From NCBI GenBank assembly GCA_029267795.1, contig JAJUHR010000015.1, positions 1 to 13,871 of the forward strand: DNA of 13,871 nucleotides, written 5' to 3'. Below the pieces are notes generated by a model, which did no database searches, was not told where the DNA came from, and saw only the letters and a program-made list of their open reading frames with translations. Below, in pieces: positions 6,989 through 13,871 of the stretch (position 1 is its first letter; the number at the start of each line of letters is the position of its first letter). The translations under genes were made by a program, and so were the position numbers. This DNA comes from Planctomycetota bacterium (lineage in GTDB: Bacteria > Planctomycetota > Phycisphaerae > Phycisphaerales > Phycisphaeraceae).

Positions 6989-8323
6989 TTGACCGACTCC
7001 ATCGCCATCTCGCCCATCGGGCCGTTTCGCGCCAGACTTCGCCCTCCGGGGTCGAAGAGCCTGACGAACCGCGCCTTGCTGCTGGCCGCCCTGGCCGACG
7101 GCGAATCGGTCGTCCGCCGCCCCCTCTTGGCCGACGACACCCAGCGGATGTACGACAGCCTCTGTGCCTTGGGCATCTCTTGCAGGCCCAGCGACGATGG
7201 CTCTGAAATCCGCGTGACGGGACAGAACGGACGACTCCCGCCCGCGCTCGAGCCCGTCCACCTCCACGTCGGCAACGCCGGCACCGTCATGCGCTTCTTG
7301 ACCGCCGCCTGCTGCCTCGGACAGGGCGCCTACGTGCTCCGCGGCGTCGAACGCATGCACCAGCGCCCCATCGGCCAACTCGTCGACGCCTTACGCTGCC
7401 TCGGCGCCCGCATCGACTACCTGGAGCGCGAAGGCTTCCCCCCCCTGCGCGTCCATGGCACAGGCTTGACCGGGGGCCAGCTCGACATGCCTCCAACCCT
7501 CTCCAGCCAGTACATCTCCGCCCTGCTGCAGGTCGCGCCCTCTTGTCAACGCGGACTGACCCTCCGCTTCACCGGCCCAGTGACCAGCAAACCCTACGTC
7601 GCGATGACCCTCGGCCTGATGCGGCGCTTCGGCGTCACCGCCCAAACCGACGAGCCGCTACGCCACGTCCACGTCCCGCCCGGCCGGTACCACAGCCTGG
7701 ATTACCTCGTCGAGCCCGACGCCTCCAACGCCAGCTACTTCCTCGCAGCGGCAGCCCTCCTCCCCAACAGCGCCTGCACCATCGAAGGCCTCGGCAAGGG
7801 CAGCCTGCAGGGCGACGTGGGCTTCGCCGATGTCCTGCACCGCATGGGCGCGGGCCTGGTCTTTGGCAGCGACTTCGTCACCGTCATGGCCCCGCCGGCC
7901 GGCCAGCCCCTGCGAGGCATTGACGTCGACCTCAACAACATGCCCGACATGGCCCAGACCCTCGCCGCCGTCGCCCTGTTCGCCCACGGCCCGACCACCA
8001 TCCGCAATGTCGGCAACCTGCGCGTCAAGGAAACCGACCGCCTCGAGGCCCTGCGCATCGAGCTCACCAAGCTCGGCGCCCGCGTCGACATCGTCAACGA
8101 CGACCTGACCATCCACCCCCCGCCCAACCACCAGATCACCCCGGCCAGCATCGACACCTACGACGACCACCGCATGGCGATGAGCCTGGCGATCGTCGGC
8201 CTGCGCGCCCCCGGCATCGTGATCAACAACCCCCGGTGTGTCGAAAAGACCTTCCCGCAGTATTTCGACGAGCTGGCCCGCCTCGGCGAACCCCCAAGCG
8301 CGCCGCCGCCGTATCGGGATTAA
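6989..8323 (+). CDS. aroA: 3-phosphoshikimate 1-carboxyvinyltransferase (EPSP synthase)
   Basis: Joins shikimate-3-phosphate and phosphoenolpyruvate, the sixth step of the shikimate pathway to aromatic amino acids. The 444-residue protein has all family landmarks: PGSKSLTNR (20-28), GNAGTVMRF (95-103), RPIGQLVDAL (126-135), SSQYISALL (172-180), the catalytic Asp320 in MPDMAQT, VKETDRLEAL (346-355), DDHRMAMSL (392-400) and a C-terminal EKTFPQYF. Phe103 stands where E. coli has the glyphosate-relevant Pro101, so glyphosate response cannot be read off simply. The start is a TTG: the preceding in-frame codons contain no better start, and the N-terminal ISPIGPFRARLRPPGSKS spacing is normal. The ribosome site is weak (GGAAAT about 12 nt upstream). 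It lies 130 nt after the groES-like gene and 24 nt before the ABC exporter, with which it probably forms an operon. Confidence 0.96.
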   Translation: MTDSIAISPIGPFRARLRPPGSKSLTNRALLLAALADGESVVRRPLLADDTQRMYDSLCALGISCRPSDDGSEIRVTGQNGRLPPALEPVHLHVGNAGTVMRFLTAACCLGQGAYVLRGVERMHQRPIGQLVDALRCLGARIDYLEREGFPPLRVHGTGLTGGQLDMPPTLSSQYISALLQVAPSCQRGLTLRFTGPVTSKPYVAMTLGLMRRFGVTAQTDEPLRHVHVPPGRYHSLDYLVEPDASNASYFLAAAALLPNSACTIEGLGKGSLQGDVGFADVLHRMGAGLVFGSDFVTVMAPPAGQPLRGIDVDLNNMPDMAQTLAAVALFAHGPTTIRNVGNLRVKETDRLEALRIELTKLGARVDIVNDDLTIHPPPNHQITPASIDTYDDHRMAMSLAIVGLRAPGIVINNPRCVEKTFPQYFDELARLGEPPSAPPPYRD

Positions 8324-8347
8324 GATTCTGTCTAAACCAGGACAGGC

Positions 8348-10249
8348 ATGCTGAACCTGCACGATCCATTCTGGAAGGCCGTGGCGATCTTCCTGCGGTA
8401 CAAACGCCTGCTCGCCGCGGCGCTCGCCGGGGCCATCGTCTCCGCGGCTTGCTTCGGCAGCGGCCTGGGCATGATCCTCCCCACCCTGCAGTTGCTGCTG
8501 GGCCAGCGCCAGCCCTTAAGCGGCCTGATCGAAAAGCACCTGCTCGACCCGACACGCCCGCCGTGGGTGCAAGACCTGGGCACCTGGCTGTTCGCCCGCG
8601 TCCCCACCGACGCCTACCTCGGCTTCCTGACCGTCATGGGCGTGATCGCGCTGCTCACCGTCGTCGGCAGCCTGGGCCGCTACGTCCACGAGCTGCTCAC
8701 CCTCACCGTCGTCGCCCGCGGCATCATGACTTGGCGGGCGCGACTCTTCGAGCACGTCATCCGCGTCCGCATGGACGACGTCATCCGCCGCGGCCACGCC
8801 GACAAAACCAGCCGCTTCGTCTCCGACACCACCGCCCTGGGCAAGGGCTGCATCTCGATCCTGAGCCTGGGGATCTCCAAGCTCTTCAACGGCGCCGCCG
8901 CCCTGGCCGTGGCTTTCTGGATCGACTGGCGCCTGACCCTGATCGCCTGCGTCGGCGCCCCCGTCATCGCCCTGCTGCTCCGCAAGTTCGGCAAGAAGAT
9001 CCGCCGCGCCTCCAAACGCTTGATGCAGCAGTACGGCCGGATGATCGCCACCCTCACCGAGTCGCTGGGCAGCATCCGCGTCGTCAAGGTCCACCAGGCC
9101 GAAGGCTACGAACGCCGCCGCTTCGCCCAGATCAACCGCGGCCTGTTCCGCGAGGAGATGCGCCTCCGCCAAGCCCGCGCCCTCACAGGCCCGATCATCG
9201 AAACCCTCGGCCTCTTCGGCGTGATGGCGGTGGCCAGCATCGCCGGCTGGTACATCTTCCGCCGCAACATCCCCCCAGAGCACTTCATGACCGTCCTGCT
9301 GGCGCTCACCGCCGCCGCCGCCAGCTTGAAGCCCCTGTCCAGCCTCAACAACAGCTTCAACGAGGCCAGCGCCGCCGCCGCACGCATGCTCGAGGTGCTT
9401 ACCGCCCCCGTCGAGCCGCGCCCCGTGGAGGTGGCGAACAAGCTCCCCCCCCTGCCCCGGCACCGCCACGACATCGCCTTCGAACGCGTCAGCTACACCT
9501 ATCCCGCCGCCGCCCGGCCCGCCCTCCGCGACGTATCGCTGCGCGTCCGCTTCGGCCAAACCGTCGCGATCGTCGGCAGCAACGGCTCGGGCAAGACCAC
9601 CCTCATGAGCCTGCTCCCACGCCTGCTCGAGCCCGCCTCCGGCCGCATCCTCATCGACGGCCTCGACACCGCCCGCGTCACCCTCCACAGCCTCCGCCGC
9701 CAGATCGCCATGGTCACCCAGCAGAACATCCTGTTCCAGGGCACCATCGCCCAGAACATCGCCTACGGCTGCCAGCACGAGCCCATAGAAAAAATCGTCG
9801 CCGCCGCCAAGATCGCTTACGCCGACGAGTTCATCTGCCAACTGCCCAACGGCTACCAGACGGCGCTAGGCGAAGCCGGCGAAGGGCTCTCCGGAGGCCA
9901 GCGCCAACGCCTGTGCATCGCCCGCGCCGTCCTGCGCAACCCCGCCATCCTCATCCTCGACGAAGCCACCAGCCAGATCGACGCCGACTCCGAAGCCAAA
10001 ATCTCCCAGGCCCTCCGTCAGATCCGCCACGGACGCACCACGTTCATCATCGCCCACCGCCTCAGCACCGTGATCGACTCCGACCTGATCGTCGTCATGG
10101 CCGACGGCCAGATCATCGACCAGGGGACCCACGCCGAACTCCTCCAGCGCTGCCAGGTGTACCAGACCCTCACGCAGACACAGCTGCAGCCGGCCTCACC
10201 CTCCACCGGCCAGCCGCCGCACCCTCAGCCGCTCACCAGCGCACGCTGA
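8348..10249 (+). CDS. ABC exporter, fused membrane and ATPase domains (MsbA type)
   Basis: Half-transporter of 633 residues that would work as a homodimer in the inner membrane. The membrane domain has about six hydrophobic segments (near 21-45, 88-110, 178-192, 195-212, 281-304, 312-330). The ATPase domain contains a possible A-loop Tyr385, Walker A GSNGSGKTT (410-418), Q-loop VTQQN (456-460), signature LSGGQ (514-518), Walker B ILILDE (534-539), D-loop SQID and switch His570. Every ATPase residue is intact, so it should be active. The architecture matches MsbA-like lipid flippases and related exporters of peptides or drugs. The presence of lpxD in the window makes a lipid A role possible but does not prove it. 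The C-terminal tail (about 610-633) is Pro/Gln-rich. The ATG has AGGA (8339-8342) 5 nt upstream. It follows aroA closely and its 3' end overlaps the convergent hydrolase gene by 25 bp. Confidence 0.93.
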   Translation: MLNLHDPFWKAVAIFLRYKRLLAAALAGAIVSAACFGSGLGMILPTLQLLLGQRQPLSGLIEKHLLDPTRPPWVQDLGTWLFARVPTDAYLGFLTVMGVIALLTVVGSLGRYVHELLTLTVVARGIMTWRARLFEHVIRVRMDDVIRRGHADKTSRFVSDTTALGKGCISILSLGISKLFNGAAALAVAFWIDWRLTLIACVGAPVIALLLRKFGKKIRRASKRLMQQYGRMIATLTESLGSIRVVKVHQAEGYERRRFAQINRGLFREEMRLRQARALTGPIIETLGLFGVMAVASIAGWYIFRRNIPPEHFMTVLLALTAAAASLKPLSSLNNSFNEASAAAARMLEVLTAPVEPRPVEVANKLPPLPRHRHDIAFERVSYTYPAAARPALRDVSLRVRFGQTVAIVGSNGSGKTTLMSLLPRLLEPASGRILIDGLDTARVTLHSLRRQIAMVTQQNILFQGTIAQNIAYGCQHEPIEKIVAAAKIAYADEFICQLPNGYQTALGEAGEGLSGGQRQRLCIARAVLRNPAILILDEATSQIDADSEAKISQALRQIRHGRTTFIIAHRLSTVIDSDLIVVMADGQIIDQGTHAELLQRCQVYQTLTQTQLQPASPSTGQPPHPQPLTSAR

Positions 10250-11175
10250 CGGCCCGCGACGCCCGTCGGCACCACCGCCAGCCACCCCGTCCGCCTCGAC
10301 TGCTCCGCCAACACCAGCCGCCGCGCGATATCCCCATCCCGCTCGAACAGCCCCCGCACCAGGTCCGGGTGATTGCATTGCCGGCTGCGGTGCAACAGCA
10401 CGATGTGATCCGGCCCGCGGGGGACGCTGCACGCCGCGATCCGCCGAACCGCCTCGAACGCCTGCTGGTTCGACAGGTGACCCGCCCCGCCCATGACCCG
10501 CCGCTTCAGGAATCGCGGCCGGGCGCTGCCCCGCTGCAGCTCCGGGTCGTAGTTGCACTCGATCGCCAGCACGCTCACGCCCGCGAAATGTTCGATCAAC
10601 CACTCGGGCACGTGCCCCAGGTCCGTCGCGTACCCGATGCTCCCCTCCTCCGCTCGCAGCACAAACCCCGCCGTTCCCTTTTCGTCGTGCGGGAGCACCA
10701 CCGGTAGCGCGCACACCCCCGCGATCGGCTCGAACGGACGCTCCTCCACCTCCTCCAGCAGCCCCGCCCGCCACAACGGACCCGCCGCCCCGATCCGCTC
10801 CAGCTCTCCCACGTGCCGCCGCAGCACGTGCACGCGGACCCGCCTCTGCACGAACGTCCCCACCCACGCCGGATCGAAGTGATCCCGATCCAGGTGCGTC
10901 AAGCACACGCTGCCGATGTCTTCCAAGCCGATCCCCGTGCCGCCCAACCGTCGGGCCGTGGCCCGCGGGCCGAACCCCGCGTCGATCAGCATCACCGACC
11001 CACCACGCTGCACCACCGTGCAGTTGCCCGACGAGCCGCTGCCCAGCACGCACATCCGTAGCCCCACCCCCTCCCGCTCCGGCCGCCAGCTGAAGAGGCG
11101 CCCCGTCGGCTCCGCGGCCGAGCACAGCCCTACCTCCCCAAACAGCAACAACTGGCCCCTCGCATCCCTACGCAT
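10225..11175 (-). CDS. metallo-beta-lactamase-fold hydrolase, YycJ/WalJ-like
   Basis: Protein of 316 residues. After an N-terminal extension of about 40 residues, MCVLGSGSSGNC (41-52) opens a metallo-beta-lactamase fold typical of YycJ/WalJ-like proteins. The metal ligands are readable: THLDRDH at 93-99 (the second His of HxHxDH is Asp96), His163 in LPHDEKG, Asp185 in TDLG and His262 in LLHRS. The family's ECNYD and GHLSN (232-236) stretches are also present. Relatives are proposed nucleases or phosphodiesterases linked to DNA maintenance in Firmicutes; the substrate here is unknown. The frame is open up to 11463, but ATG 11175 is chosen because GGAGG lies 5 nt upstream and a promoter with a perfect -35 box begins the transcript near 11201. 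The internal ATG at 11055 would start exactly at the conserved domain. Its 3' end overlaps the ABC exporter gene on the opposite strand. Confidence 0.88.
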   Translation of the reverse strand: MRRDARGQLLLFGEVGLCSAAEPTGRLFSWRPEREGVGLRMCVLGSGSSGNCTVVQRGGSVMLIDAGFGPRATARRLGGTGIGLEDIGSVCLTHLDRDHFDPAWVGTFVQRRVRVHVLRRHVGELERIGAAGPLWRAGLLEEVEERPFEPIAGVCALPVVLPHDEKGTAGFVLRAEEGSIGYATDLGHVPEWLIEHFAGVSVLAIECNYDPELQRGSARPRFLKRRVMGGAGHLSNQQAFEAVRRIAACSVPRGPDHIVLLHRSRQCNHPDLVRGLFERDGDIARRLVLAEQSRRTGWLAVVPTGVAGRQRALVSG

Positions 11176-11469
11176 CGCGACCTCCGGCCCGCTCGACAGC
11201 ACCACCGGATGTACCCCCGCTCCGCTGCATCTGTCAACCCTGAGGCCCGACCGATATCTGATCGGGGACCTGCCCGTACGAACCAACTCGCGAGCGCAAC
11301 TGTTACAAAATCGCCCCCCCTCCAAGAAATCCCTCACACGCGCCTTCCCGACTATGAACCCGAATGTTATGGAAACCGATATAGGGAATGCGGGCCCTGC
11401 GTCCCCAAGGGCGTGCTCGGTCAACGGCCGCTCGGGGCTTTCCCGCCGCAGAGGGGGTCGCACATTTCA
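11176..11469. other. divergent intergenic region between the hydrolase and a small lipoprotein gene
   Basis: About 294 bases between two divergent starts. On the minus strand it holds the hydrolase promoter candidate (11208-11237) and its GGAGG ribosome site. On the plus strand I find no convincing promoter for the lipoprotein; a TATAGG at 11380-11385 has no suitable -35 box. Open frames cross the region on both strands (extensions of the flanking genes), but they lack start signals and family resemblance. I see no RNA gene. Confidence 0.5.
11208..11237 (-). promoter_or_regulatory. candidate promoter for the YycJ/WalJ-like gene
   Basis: Read on the minus strand, TTGACA (11237-11232) is a perfect -35 consensus, followed after 18 nt by TACATC (11213-11208), a weak -10 box. 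Transcription would begin near 11201, giving a leader of about 26 nt that contains the GGAGG ribosome site before ATG 11175. The agreement of promoter, ribosome site and start codon supports the short form of the gene. Confidence 0.4.
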
Positions 11470-11676
11470 ATGGGGAGCCTCACCAGACACATACTGGTAT
11501 TGGCTTTGGCCGCCGTCGCAACCTTGCTCACGGGCTGCACCGCTCACCGCCAGCCGATCACCCTCATCGAACCCAGCTATTCGTACCTGCGCGTGCCGCA
11601 ACCGCCCGCCAGCACCCCGCTGGCCTCGATGGCGAATCCCAGCTCGTCAAAGTTGACCGCCGCAATGGTTAAATAA
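11470..11676 (+). CDS. small putative lipoprotein, function unknown
   Basis: Protein of 68 residues. The N-terminus MGSLTRH followed by a hydrophobic stretch (8-20) ends in LLTGC, a good lipobox with the acylated Cys at position 23. The mature peptide would be only 46 residues, polar and rich in Ser, Pro and Ala, with no recognisable domain. A location in the inner or outer membrane facing the periplasm is inferred from the lipobox. A GAGGGGG sequence lies about 12 nt before the ATG, rather distant for a ribosome site. The frame is open upstream to 11209, but that extension has no signal-peptide character. The gene is convergent with lpxD, with 31 nt between the stop codons, and I recognise no family. 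Confidence 0.65.
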   Translation: MGSLTRHILVLALAAVATLLTGCTAHRQPITLIEPSYSYLRVPQPPASTPLASMANPSSSKLTAAMVK

Positions 11677-11707
11677 CGCCCCACCGCCTCGAAGCCGTCG
11701 CCAAGGA

Positions 11708-12760
11708 TCACCCCGCGGGTTTGGCTTTCAACTCCGCCTCCAGCCGCGCCACTTGCTGCCGCAGCTCACGCAGTTCCTGGATCATCTCCGGCAACCGCGC
11801 CTGCGCTAGCACGCTCCGCTTCAACTGCGTCAGCGGGACCGCCGGCTGCCCACCGTACTGACCCTTGGCCGGCAGGTCGTTGACCACCCCCGCCTTCGCC
11901 GCGATCTGTACCAGGTCGCCGATCTTCAAATGCCCCGCCAGGCCCGCCTGCCCGCCGATCACCACGTAATCCCCCGTCTTCACCGACCCCGCGATACCCA
12001 CCTGCGCCACCAGCAGGTTGTGCTGCCCAACCACCGCCCCGTGCCCGATCGCCACCAGGTCGCTGAACTTCGTCCCTTTGCCGATGCGCGTCGAACCCAC
12101 CGTCGCCCGGTTCACCGTGCAACCCGCCCCCATCTCCACGTCGTCCTCGACCACCGCGTTGCCCACCTGCGGGATCTTGTGGTGCTCCCCACCATGCGTG
12201 GCATACCCAAACCCGTCCTGCCCGATCACGCACCCCGCGTGCAGCGTCACCCGATCGCCCAGCACGCAGCCGTCGTAGACCGTCACGTTCGGGAACAGGA
12301 CGCAATCCTCCCCCAACACCGCCCCCGGCCCGATGTAGCAATGCGGGTAAATCACGCACCGCCGACCGACCCGCGCCCCCTCCGCGATGTACACCATCGG
12401 CTGGATGCAGCACCCCGGGCCGACCTGCGCCGTCGGGTGCACGAACGCCTGCGGGCTCACCCCCGCCTCGGGGTGCCGGCGAAACCCGTGCAGCTGCACC
12501 ATCGCCTGCCGAAACGCATAGTACGGGTCTTTCGCGACCAGAAACGTCCGGCCCGCCGCGCCAGCCACGTCCTGCGCCGAGGCGATCACCGCCCCGGCAC
12601 GCGTCTGCGTCAGCAGCCGCGCGTACCTCGGGTTGGCCAGGAAGCTCACGTCGCGCGGGCCAGCCTCCTCCAACCCAGCGCACCGCTCCACCACGACCGA
12701 CCCGTCGCCGCGGACCTCCGCGCCGATCCGCTCCGCCAGTTGAGCTACCGTCAACTCCAT
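11708..12760 (-). CDS. lpxD: UDP-3-O-acylglucosamine N-acyltransferase (lipid A biosynthesis)
   Basis: Adds the second hydroxyacyl chain, at the amino group of UDP-3-O-acylglucosamine, in lipid A synthesis. The 350-residue protein has an N-terminal UDP-binding domain (1-100, with AGLEEAGPRDVSFLANPRY), then a left-handed beta-helix of hexapeptide repeats (about 102-290). Within the helix are GQDGFGYA (180-187), KIPQVG (195-200) and the catalytic His240 in AIGHG; E. coli has IAHN at this point. A C-terminal helix rich in Leu, Glu and Arg (325-345) looks like a short coiled coil. LpxD works as a trimer in the cytoplasm with acyl carrier protein as donor. The ATG at 12760 has no close Shine-Dalgarno; a GGAGGG lies about 20 nt upstream. 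The gene is 99 nt downstream of nuoG on the same strand. Its presence implies an LPS-type outer membrane. Confidence 0.95.
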   Translation of the reverse strand: MELTVAQLAERIGAEVRGDGSVVVERCAGLEEAGPRDVSFLANPRYARLLTQTRAGAVIASAQDVAGAAGRTFLVAKDPYYAFRQAMVQLHGFRRHPEAGVSPQAFVHPTAQVGPGCCIQPMVYIAEGARVGRRCVIYPHCYIGPGAVLGEDCVLFPNVTVYDGCVLGDRVTLHAGCVIGQDGFGYATHGGEHHKIPQVGNAVVEDDVEMGAGCTVNRATVGSTRIGKGTKFSDLVAIGHGAVVGQHNLLVAQVGIAGSVKTGDYVVIGGQAGLAGHLKIGDLVQIAAKAGVVNDLPAKGQYGGQPAVPLTQLKRSVLAQARLPEMIQELRELRQQVARLEAELKAKPAG

Positions 12761-12859
12761 CGTCTAAGCAGGATACTGTTCCCTCCGCTGCAAACACCGA
12801 AATCGACAAAGACCCCACAGACCGCGACCCGCGGCTTGCTTGCCATCCGCCGATCCACC

Positions 12860-13871
12860 TCACAGCTCCACGTACTGCATGTCCGGCTCGCGGACCTCGT
12901 GCGCCTGCGGATGATGCACCTCGGACGTGAACGCCCCCCCCCTCTGCTCCCGCACCGCCGCTGCGTCGTAACTCCTCGGCCCCCACAGCCCGCACACCGC
13001 CATCAAGTCCAGCGCGACCTGCCCCTCCGGCTTGGGGCCCTCCAACACCGGGATCGCCCGCTCGAAGCTCTGCAGCCGCCCCCCCGCATTCTCGAACGTC
13101 CCTGACTTCTCCGCCCACGTCGCCCCCGGCAACAACACGTCTACCTTCGCGCTCACCCCATTAGGCAGCGTGTCGATCAGCACCGTGAATTTCCTGCCCA
13201 ACGCCCCAGCCAGCGCCCCATCGGTCCACGCACCCGGGTAGTTGCCCGTCAGCAGGACTCCGCCAATCGCAGATCCTTTCCCCCCCACCTTCGCGATGAA
13301 TTCCTCGAACCCCAGCACCTCCCCGCCCAGCAGCTGCAGCGCCCGCCGCACACCCCGGCTGTTCGGACACTTCTCCGCATAAACCGTGTACCCGCCCGGG
13401 AACGTCTTATCTTCCCCCACACGCGGGATCGGCCCAACCCCCAGCACCGCCCCCCCGTCCAGCCCCCGCACCAACCTCCCCAGCAGATACGCCTCCTCGC
13501 ACGGCAGCATCGGGCTCACCAGCACCGCCAGGCTCCCCAGCCCCTTCTCCGCGACGATCCCCGCGAACCGCTCCCGCACCTCCTCATACGCCCGCTGCCA
13601 GTTCGTCTCCGTCTGAGCCCCGTATTGCATCCGCATCGGTGTGCGCAGCCGCCGCTCGCTGTGCACAAACATCCACCCATACCGGATCTCGTCGCTGATC
13701 CACCACTTGTTCGCCGCCAGGTTCACCCGTGGCTTGATCCGCCAAATCCGGCCCTCGTTGTGCTCAATAAAGATGTTGTCCCCCGACGCGGTGACCCCGT
13801 CGATCGACGGCGTCCTGCTCAAAAACCACACCCGCTGTTGAAACAGAAAGTCCTTGTCCAGCAGCGCCCCC
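12860..13871 (-). CDS. nuoG: NADH-quinone oxidoreductase subunit G, C-terminal part (cut by right edge)
   Basis: The C-terminal 336 residues of a complex I subunit; the start lies beyond the window. The first visible residues, GALLDKDFLFQQRVWFL, match the junction between the iron-sulfur domain and the molybdopterin-like domain of NuoG. After it comes TPSIDGVTASGDNIFI, then GRIWRIKPR and WWISDEIRY. At the place where E. coli and Thermus NuoG carry the four-Cys site for the extra cluster N7, this protein has no Cys, as in mitochondrial NDUFS1. Further on are a Rossmann-like region and a late LPGATWAEKSGTFENAGGR motif common in this family. The domain is shorter than in E. coli NuoG. A GTG at 13831 is open but internal, so not a real start. 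No other nuo gene is visible; lpxD follows 99 nt downstream. Confidence 0.88.
   Translation of the reverse strand, partial: GALLDKDFLFQQRVWFLSRTPSIDGVTASGDNIFIEHNEGRIWRIKPRVNLAANKWWISDEIRYGWMFVHSERRLRTPMRMQYGAQTETNWQRAYEEVRERFAGIVAEKGLGSLAVLVSPMLPCEEAYLLGRLVRGLDGGAVLGVGPIPRVGEDKTFPGGYTVYAEKCPNSRGVRRALQLLGGEVLGFEEFIAKVGGKGSAIGGVLLTGNYPGAWTDGALAGALGRKFTVLIDTLPNGVSAKVDVLLPGATWAEKSGTFENAGGRLQSFERAIPVLEGPKPEGQVALDLMAVCGLWGPRSYDAAAVREQRGGAFTSEVHHPQAHEVREPDMQYVEL

Noticed and set aside
8516..9841. 441-codon minus-strand open frame opposite the ABC exporter
   Set aside because: Antisense shadow rich in Gly, Asp, Ala and Glu, with no recognisable domain.
8236..10707. Very long open frame (823 codons) on the plus strand overlapping aroA, the exporter and the hydrolase gene
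   Set aside because: It is a shadow frame: extreme Arg/Pro/His composition with no domain, while the exporter in another frame has every ABC motif. The length is explained by high GC and C-rich strand bias.
11176..11463. Upstream extension of the hydrolase gene, including a Cys-x2-Cys stretch that looked zinc-finger-like
   Set aside because: The extension precedes a good GGAGG site and a promoter with a perfect -35 box at the shorter start, and only one Cys pair is present.
1..13871. Mobile element, CRISPR array, tRNA or defence system
   Set aside because: I saw no transposase, integrase, terminal repeats, spaced direct repeats or tRNA-like T-loop/acceptor pairs by eye, and every large gene is accounted for by metabolism or envelope functions.

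Overview
The window looks like bacterial chromosome of high G+C content from a Gram-negative (diderm) bacterium. The likely source is a Planctomycetota member, perhaps a Phycisphaerae-like lineage. This assignment is inference from the gene mix (lipid A gene lpxD, NuoG, a GH35-type sugar protein, small proline-rich lipoproteins), the weak or absent Shine-Dalgarno sequences at several genes, and the unusual start codons. No rRNA, tRNA, CRISPR array, insertion sequence, integrase or phage gene is visible. Most of the content is core metabolism.

Layout from left to right. (1) A minus-strand arginine block: argB (acetylglutamate kinase) then argF (ornithine carbamoyltransferase), possibly followed by the start of another gene cut by the left edge. 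(2) A 0.3 kb divergent intergenic region, then plus-strand genes: a VanZ-like membrane protein, a proline-rich putative lipoprotein, and a large GH35-type beta-galactosidase-like protein. (3) A stand-alone GroES-like co-chaperonin whose best promoter would make a leaderless mRNA. (4) aroA (EPSP synthase, TTG start) and, 24 nt later, an MsbA-type ABC exporter. (5) Convergent with and overlapping the exporter by 25 bp, a minus-strand YycJ/WalJ-type metallo-beta-lactamase-fold hydrolase. (6) A small plus-strand lipoprotein. (7) A minus-strand pair, the C-terminal part of NuoG (respiratory complex I, cut by the right edge) followed by lpxD.

How the genes fit together. argB and argF supply two steps of arginine synthesis, and the N-terminal helix of ArgB suggests feedback inhibition by arginine. 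aroA serves aromatic amino acid synthesis. LpxD, and perhaps the MsbA-like exporter, belong to outer-membrane lipid A synthesis and transport.

The most unusual item is the GH35-like protein at 3665-6412. Its barrel framework motifs are well kept, but three active-site positions are replaced: acid/base Glu to Ala, nucleophile Glu to Asp, and a galactose-contacting Glu to Gln. It is either a pseudo-glycosidase or an enzyme with altered chemistry. I see no multi-gene novel system such as a defence island or mobile element. A strong excess of C over G on the plus strand runs through the whole window regardless of gene direction.
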